From contig BMAT01013304.1 of NCBI GenBank assembly GCA_019649035.1, forward strand, positions 207,887-239,823: 31,937 nucleotides of DNA, given 5' to 3'. Shown here piece after piece: positions 21,801 to 30,800 of the stretch. Within the stretch, counting starts at the first letter, position 1. Each line of letters opens with the position of its first letter. Both the position numbers and the translations under genes were made by a program. The notes under the pieces are model-generated. The model saw nothing but the letters and a program-made list of their open reading frames with translations. It searched no databases and was not told where the DNA came from. The DNA is from Elysia marginata. Lineage: Eukaryota > Mollusca > Gastropoda > Plakobranchidae.

Positions 21801-24800
21801 AAATTAAATCCCGCTTTTCTATATGCAGAGACATTATATAATATTTCAAGGCAAAATTAAAACGCTTTATAATGAGGTGATTTTTTTTTGTGTTTTAAAG
21901 GCTGCAACTTAAAACAAGTCTAAACGACTTGTGACTGATTTGCTCTGGATGCCTTGCACAAAGTAATAAGGAAGAACAACTGGAAAAGTGTTTGAACCTG
22001 TAACTTCTCTCTCTCCACTTTAGCCTGCTCCAACTCGGCCACCCGGACACTCAGCTCTTGTTTCATCTGCTTGAAGCTCAGCTCCACCTGAAGGGTTAAA
22101 TAAAATAGTGTTATGTGAATTTTCTATAACCACGAGTTTGCTAAACTACTTTCTTAATCCCTCTTGATTTTTTTGTTCAATCCTTTCGAGTTCCTCTGTA
22201 TGATCAAACTAAGCTGCGCTACTATCTCTGATCCCTCAAACTGTTTGCACTTCATAAATGTAAAAAGTGACAATAAAATGAACAGTCTTAGGCCAAGCAC
22301 TTTGTCTAATTTGAATGCCTGTGTGCTATTATTACAGAAGTACTTATTAACTTCCACATACAGCCTCAGTGCAAACTTGCATCCACAGGGCTGGGAATGG
22401 CCATCACCCAAAAAGGCTCAAAGAATGGATGCGACCGCAGAAGGTGGTAGCTTTCCAAAGGGGGTGCAGGGGCGTGCTCCCCTCAGAAATTTTTTAAAAT
22501 GAGGTCTAAAATAAAGGCTATAAGGGCTACCCAAATCAAAATTTTCTCTTGAAATATCTTTCTTGCAACTAGGTCATATTTTCAATATACATGTGCCAGT
22601 AACATAGCATCAGCTTCAGACTTTCTTTGCATATTATGTTTTCATAGTGAAAGTATATAATGAGGATAAAATAAATTTGGATTATAGTCTTCCACCGCCG
22701 AAGGCAGTTTCAAGACTTTACATATTTCCCCCAGCAGGCCAATACATACCGAAGCAAATTAACTCATATTTCAGAGCATTACAGCACTGCCGCCTAATAG
22801 GCGCTCAATTACTAACATTCTAAAAATTTTAACCGCTGCCTATAGCCAGGTACCCATTTTACAGGTGGGTGGACTGAGGAAAATGTGGATAAATTGCTTT
22901 CCTAAGGCAGCTACAACATGAGTCATGATTGAGAATCGAACCCGCGGCTGCCGGATCACAAGTCTGAAGCGCTAACCACTGCTATCATTAGAATACTAAA
23001 CAAATCAGGTCACAGAAGTATATGTAAATAAGAAAAAAATGTTCCAAAATTCAGTGACATCAATCTTTTTTGACATATAAAATATACCAGTTCAATATTC
23101 ATTAATGTTTTTCTTTTAATTTACACCCATGAGCTAGCTTTGCCTAAATTTCGTTGAAACAAATGCTCTATGATTTTTAAAAATAAGAGTCCTGCGCAAT
23201 GACATTAATTGTTCTTATTTATATCAAACATTGCAGGCCAAACAAAGGGTAATGATGAGAAATTAGGGCTTCTTATTAAAATAAATTCTGACACTCCGCA
23301 GTGGAAATCCTGCTTGTAAAAGGTGTGCCACCCTTTGAACTTTTGATAAAAAATGACATCTGATTTTTAAACATAAGGATCCTATGTAATGTCATGAATT
23401 ATCTTTTATCATCACAAACATAAAGTCAATCATAAGACAAAATGAAGAAGAGTGAGTTTAACTTAAAAAGTTAAATAAATAAAATCTAGATCTAGATCTA
23501 GTGGCACTCCAGTGCAGAAATCCTGTCCTCTCAAAATATAGACTCTAGGCCTAGATCTAATTTAATTTTTTTCCCACTATCTACGAGGTTGGTTTGACAG
23601 TATACAGCTTTAGAGCCTCTTGTGTTAAAGACATTTAGCCCAGATCTAGATCTAGTTCTTGATCATTGGGGAATGGTGGTGATCCCGTCCGTTTGGCCGT
23701 GACAAAATGAAGACAGGACAGTTTTAGCAGATCTAGTGTAATTTTATTTGACTTCTGGCCTGCCAAATTAAGCCCAGTTGTAGATTATAGATTAAATCCA
23801 CAGATCTTTGTAATTATTTTGAGCCTTCAATTCGTCAAGGCCAAATGGACAGTGCAACGAAACATAACCAGTGCCGATCATGTAGGTCTTGACCTAAATT
23901 AGATCTAGTCTGGACCTGAATCTAGTCTATAATTTAGCTTCCTGACGAATTCGCAGACCCTCTTGTCAATTTACAGTCTTATCACCCCATTCTCAGACCC
24001 ACAGGTTTTTCATTTCACCATCACCAAAGCTTTTGCCTCAATTCAATTGACAATGTCTCTCAGTTTTATCCTTTTGTTTTGATTTGAAACACAAAGAAGA
24101 CTTCTAGACAAACGAAACAACTTTTTTTTAGATCTACACTTGAAGATTGAAGTGGACATTTAGAATAGATTTTGAACAGCTGGTAATGGAATTGAGTGAG
24201 ATTTCAAGTTAGGTTCGGCCAAGGAAAAGAAGACATGATGGAAGGAAGATTGAACTCGGAGGAATAAACAATAGAAATAGAACATGGGCTAAATTATTTT
24301 TTACCTTATAAAAAATATAATATCGATAGAAGGATTTTCTTTTTTATACTCACCTGATTAATCATATTTAACTTTTTGATATATTAGGTACCGAATATTG
24401 AAAGTATCACACATATGACCCAAAGCATTTTACAGAAAGAAAACAAACACAAAGTTTTCTTTCAGCATTCAAAACTTTCACCAAGTTTTATAATTTTCCG
24501 CCTTTGTGAACGGCGGACTATCAGTCAGGATAATATTCTGCCTTTTTAAACAGTGAAAAATTGGACAGGATGGGGACTGGCAGACAGATTTAGGAGGAAG
24601 ATTCCCAGCCCTGCTCCACCAGATGAACAAAGCTAAAAACCTCTGTCCCTTTACCCGGAAATGATAGTTTCAACACCTGTTCCTCAAACACATCAATTTG
24701 CCCGTTATATTTTAGAAAAATGTGCTCGACTGTACTTATCATAATGAATAGCATTTCATTGCTCCCAACCAAGGGGTTCTCTGCTCTAAGGGGTGCTGTA

Positions 24801-27800
24801 AAACAGTTTACATCTACTCAAATCTTCTATTTTCATTGCTCCCAACTAAGGGGATCTCTGCTCTAAGGGAGGCTGTAAAAAGGGTTACATCTACTCAAAT
24901 CTTCTAAGAACTTTACATGGTTTTCCCCAACATGCCAAGATTTACCAATAGTTTCTGAATTCACATACAAGTAACAATACATTTATACAAAATACTGACA
25001 TGATCCACCATTGGCAGTAATCAGGACCTCATAAAATATGCATCTAGAGCTTTTCTGCTTTTGGAGCTTTGTGAATAAATGGTTGCGGGTTCCAATCCCA
25101 ACTACGTCTCTTGGTGTAACTGCCTTAGAAAAGCAATTTATCTACACTTTTTTCAGACCACCCACCTGTAAAATAGTACTTGGTTAAAAGCAGTGCTTGA
25201 CATTATGGAATGTTAGTATTTGAGCGCCTAACAGTTTGTCATACTGGAAAACTCTGAAATATGAGTCTAATTTGCTTTGGTATGTATTGGCCAGATGGGG
25301 GAAATATATAAAAGTTTTGACACTGCTTTTTGCAGTGGAAAACTAAAACCATATTGTATCACGCAAGGAATAAACACGAATATGGCAATCCACGACTTAA
25401 CATCCTCACTTCTTGATCCATAAGTGAAGTATCTACCACAAGACAGCAATACCATTTCACAAATGGTAAATGCATTTCAGGATGTTATCACTTTTTTCAT
25501 TGGGTTAAAAGTTTTGCTTGAAGCAAACAGTTATCATCAAATCAAACTTCTACAAAGATAATGGTTGCTCAGTTTCTATTCCAAAGAATGGAACTTTAAC
25601 AACTGTTTTTTCATTAGCATGATGGTTTTAGACTAAACCTTAGATTCTGATTCAACATTTTTTTTAAAATGAACCTAAAGGAACAACCAAGATAAAGCCA
25701 GTATGAATATTGAAATTTTGTTATGAATCTAAGTAAAAAAAAAAAAACCCATTAAAATCAACTTAATATCAGACACATTGTGCTAACAGAAAACAACATC
25801 TATGAACTATACAATGAATTTTAGTGAATGAGCTTCTAGAAAACAGGACACATTTTTTAACTTTGCCTGCCTATTTAAGCATAAGAAGATCTCTGTAACG
25901 ATTCTTTGTACTGTCGTATGGTAGTACAAAATGTTGAAAAGTGGAAATATGATATTTAAAAACTGCAAGAACAGAAATGAAAAAGTGACCCAGATATTTT
26001 TTTTCTTCACAAACTTACTTTGCCCATGTCAGCTTTAAGGATATCTAAGGCTTTGTCCACAGAAGATTTCTCTAGAAGAGCTGATTTCAAGGCGATTTCC
26101 GTTGACGCTTTCTCTTCCTTGAGGGTTAAGATTTCATTGTCTTTCTTGGTGACATCAGACATAACTGCTTGGAGCTGGGACTCAACCTTAAAAAAATGCA
26201 AATAAAAAAGATTTGTTTAAATGTACGTCTTCCATCGATAGGATAAAATAAGACAAATTTTATTGATACCAACATGGAAATTCATATTTATATCACTGTC
26301 ATAAAAACATACAGACAAGCATGTATAAAATGTTTTCATTATAAATATTCAATATACGTATATGTATTAAAAATTACAACAGTGTAACACAAAATGTATG
26401 GAAACAAGAGTTGGAAAGTATACTAATTTTACTAAAACTAGCCAAAAGAATTCACTTAAAACTGTTATAACTGCTCAATATTTACAAGTGTGTAACACTG
26501 TTTCATTATGTGTATGAAAAATAACATAAAAGGATGAATACTTTAACTTAAACTATTTTAAAATTACCTTTAAATTAACAAAAATGAACTAAAATGCTAA
26601 TTACAAAGTCTACATCTATACTTGTACACATTTGGTTTCTTATACACATTTAATTTTTTTTTTTTAATTTGAACATTTTAATGTGTGTGCTGCTGTTTCT
26701 GTGCACATTTTCTAGAAATCATAAACATTTCTATTAGCGGCTCACAATGCTTGCCCATGGCAGAAAACAACCTTTCAAAATATCATCCTTCCACACAAAA
26801 ACCCTTAGAGAAATTTCTAGGATCTTCTGGCCAGGCAAATATCAAATGAAGACCTACTTTACCAGTGTCAACAGGAGAGCATGGAGAAGACTAATATCAC
26901 AAAAGATGGAGATGGATAGGTCCTGTACTGTGCAAAAACCAGGATGCTATCATTGTGGCGTCAAGGTATAATAGTAGACGCTCAGCTTTCAGATCGAGAG
27001 GTCCGGAGTTTGAGACCTGCTTTCGGCAGGTCAATGTTTAGTCCTTGAGAAAGGCTCTTTACACTCATTTCTTCGCCTCACTCATGCGTAAAACGAGTAT
27101 CCGACTATAGGCAGTGAAAGATCTTGTCAGAATGCTAGAGTGATGCGCTTAATTAGCTGCTCCTCTGTGAGTTCAGAAGATAATTTGGTTGGGAATGGCC
27201 TGTCGGGAAACCCATGTAAAGCGCTTAGAGCATATTTGTGGATAAGCGCTACATAAAAGCGCTCTTTACTTTACTAGAGAAGCAGTTCATGTTTTTAGGT
27301 TGCCAGCCAATAGTAATTATGTGTAAAGGCTTGCCTGTATAAGTTTCTGCTCCATCTCCTCCAAAGTTTTTTCCTTCTCTCCGAGCCCTTTCTCCGCCAG
27401 GGCCAGCCGCTTCATCACGTCCATCTGACCCGTCTCCATCTGCATCAGCTGGTCGTGTCGCTTGCTTGCCTCAGACTGTGCGCGCTGAAGCTGGGCTTCC
27501 AGGTCAGAGGTTGCCTGTTGCAGGCCAGCCATGCGGCTCTTCTCTTCCTCTGCTGATGTTACCTACAGGTAGGGGATCATCAAAAACATCACAAAAACAA
27601 TTTCTGATAAAAAAAATTTGAATGATTCTGGATTTTGCAACACTGCCAACCCTCCAGAATTTAAAAGAAAACCTCATCAACAGACATAGATTAGGTACTT
27701 TGAGTAAAACAAAAATACACCTGTAATACTAATACCAAGTATAGAACCAACATAAGATGGCTTTTAAGTGGTTTGTACACATAGAAAAGGGCAAATGTAG

Positions 27801-30800
27801 TCTCAAATATGCATTTATCCTGAAATTAATAAAGAGCTTGATTAAATGACCAAGGCAAAATTGTATCAACTACATCTGTGAAAGTTTTGCCTACACCACT
27901 GAGGGGGGAACAGGGTGCACTAAAATGAGTTTCAAGTGTGTAATTGTTAGCAGCCATGGATTACATGTGTCAACAATAGCAATGAGGAAGAACAAGTCTT
28001 GTGTACAACCCAACCTAAAATATCTCTTACTCACATTAATTTTCCACACAAGTGAGATGCTGCTACATGAATTTAGGAAGTTTTTATTGAGATTAACAAA
28101 CATTTTCATGGATGTTTATAAACAAAATAGAATCAAGACAACTTAATTTCCTTCATTATTTCATTGTCTTTATAAAACACAAAAACATTTTAAAGTAAAA
28201 ATCTTTTTACAAGACTGTCACAATTTTCAAATCAACCAAAAATAAGTTTTCAATCTTTAAGAAGAATCGTATTTTTAGGTGTTAACAGTATAAAGAAAAG
28301 CTAAACCTCATTTGATCCTACCATGGGTCTTGATATATTCAAAGCTGATGCATGCTATGTCAATATAAACAGATGTCCCTGCAGCTTCCTAAAGCCAACT
28401 TTACTTGAAATCCTAATGAACTTAGCAAAAAATATCAATAAAGCTAGGCAGTGAAAAATCGACTGAGAAGTGAAAAAGCTACTACCTAAAGTTAGATATT
28501 ATGCTTGTTTTTGCATACAACTTCTGAAGTCCAAAACTAGATAATGAGGTGTCATAGTTTTTCTGTATCTTCTAGTTTCTTCTCTATCTTGATGAAAGCC
28601 ACATCTCTGTCTTTTTGTTATCCAAGCTACTCTTTCCATATTAAAAAAAAGTATCTCAACCTTTACAAACAACAAAGAAATTCAGAAGGCGGAAGAACAT
28701 GCATAATTATAGTTTCATCTGCTTACAACTTTGTTTATTACAGTCTTTATTCTTATTGTACATAAAAAAAACTGCTTCAAACTTAATGTTTTCATAAAGG
28801 TTGGCCCCTATGCTAAATTTAGCTAAACCGAGAGAAGAGAGTATTTTTTGTGCAAAAAATATTAAATAGATTTGCCTTGGTCTAGATCTGCTTCTAACTT
28901 TATGCTAAACTGTAGCCTAACATTATTTGCCTTAGGCCTCAGTTTTGCGTGTCATTCTTTCTTCAGTTTTAGGCTTTGCAGTGACGTCTCAAAGGTCATG
29001 TTTTTTCCCCCTACAAACACAAATGTGAAGGCTGAGATTTTGTCTACCACTACTACCTGAGTGTTGAAGGTGTCCTCATACAGTTTCCTCTCCCTTTGTA
29101 TCTCTAGAAAAGCTGCCTCTCTCTCCATCATGTCACCCTGTATCCTCTCCAGGTGCTTAGCCAATATCTCCTTATCTTTCAGCGCCCTCTGCTGGCTCTC
29201 GGCCAGTTGCTGTCTCAGTCGAGCGGACTCCGTTTTTAGCCTCTCCACAATGGCTCCATGGGATATGCCTTGACCCTAGAAAATGAAGAAAGAAAAAAAA
29301 TGCTAATTTACATTGCTTTACATATGTCTAGACATTATCCCTTGACAAAGAGAGTTTCACTCTTTACTTGTAAAGAAGGGACCTCTTACTTCGGTTTAAA
29401 TATATAACAGACTCATTGTAATGCTTTATAGCCTCATGAACATATCTGCCTTTAAGTGTTAAAGTATGTTCAAAGTTTCGTGCTGGTGATAACTCATGTC
29501 TTACACTATACATACCAAGCAACTGCAATGAATTTTTTGAGTAAAAAAAGGTTCTGTCAATCACAATGACGTGACAGTTTTTAGTTAGAGAAGGGATTGT
29601 TTGTATATTTTTAACATTGCCAAACTCTAATTATTTATATTATCGGATTTCAAATAACTCTGCATTAAATATCTCTCTTACGCAGTGCAAAACACAACGT
29701 ACATTGTACGACTAAGCGTCATAGAAATAGCAAAAACGGCTGATTTGAGGACATACATTGTACGTCTTGTCTGCATCTTGGCATGACAAATAGGACGTAC
29801 AACGTACGTTATATGTCACAAAGGGGTTAAGCAGAAGTCATATCCTACAATTTTAGCAACATTGAATAGAGACAGTTAAAGAAAACAAAGACACTGAGTA
29901 CTGCTGAGGGCTTGATTCACAGTACAGTAAGTGTTCCTATTCAAATTTAATCGTTTAAATGAGTCTGACCCATTATCTTCGAAAAAAATCCCTAGTTAAG
30001 ACTAATAAAGATGTACAGTTGGCTTTTTTAACCATTAAGACATGCTCAACTATGGGTATCTAGGTTTTGGTTTAAAAAAACAGAAAAAATTAAATGAAAA
30101 ATAGCGTCCCAAGATCAAAACTTTTCTTGTGTACAGGTAGGATTTTTGCATAGGCTCAAAGTAGAGAATAGAAATTGCTACCAAAGCTAGCTTAGCTTTT
30201 CTTCATCAAGTGGGATGGTGTGTAGGTGATTTAATTGTCCCAGGCTTCCTCTGTTTTTACCTGAAGCAGAGTGAGCTCTCGCTGCAGCTTGGCGCGAACA
30301 TCGTGAGCAGCCTGTAGCTGCTCCTGGTACCATTCCTTGGCTTTAAGTAGCGAGGCCAGGTCGTTGCGCGCAGTGCGGGCCTCTGTGTCAGCCTCCATCT
30401 TGGCCTGGATACTCGTCTGCACCTCTACATAGAGTTCGGCTGATAGGGGAGAAACATATTAAACTGATTACATCACGTATAAGTGTGATTTTTTAGCAAG
30501 TAATACTAACCTTGGAAGACCATCATGGCAGCAATAAGAAGAGGATCAGTCGAAGCTGTACAGTCAGGTGCTTGCAAGAAGCCCTAAGTTAAACACAGCC
30601 CGTTTCATATCACTCAAATATGGATATTTTGAATATTTGCTCATTTTGAGCTATCTTCAGATTATCCATTTTATTTTTCTTCTATAATTCCTACTGATAA
30701 TTTGATTTTTGGATAATTTAAAGTTAAACTTTGCTCCTATGTATTCAAAATATCTGCACTGGGCTATACTCATCTTACAAAATATTTCAAGAAAATAGAG

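Larger units (their letters stand above)
22088..26018. other. Intron 5 (3.9 kb), repeat-rich
   Basis: Longest intron. It holds a short dispersed-repeat fragment at about 22437, two SINE-A copies in opposite orientation (22684-22981 and 25080-25350), a region dense in CTAGATCTAG words (23484-24135) and a 77-bp tandem duplication (24755-24908). No further exon is needed by the golgin alignment and I see none. Confidence 0.7.
26187..27334. other. Intron 4 (1.15 kb), GC-AG type
   Basis: It begins GCAAGC after exon 4 and ends TTTTTTTAAG before exon 5. It contains a LINE relic and a SINE (annotated separately). The remainder, 26187-26740, is AT-rich and featureless. Confidence 0.75.

Noticed and set aside
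24590..24772. Minus-strand open frame (KYNGQIDVFEEQVLKL) in intron 5
   Set aside because: It looks protein-like but has no splice sites in a compatible phase, no coiled coil and no recognised family, and it overlaps a tandem duplication. It may be a transposon scrap.
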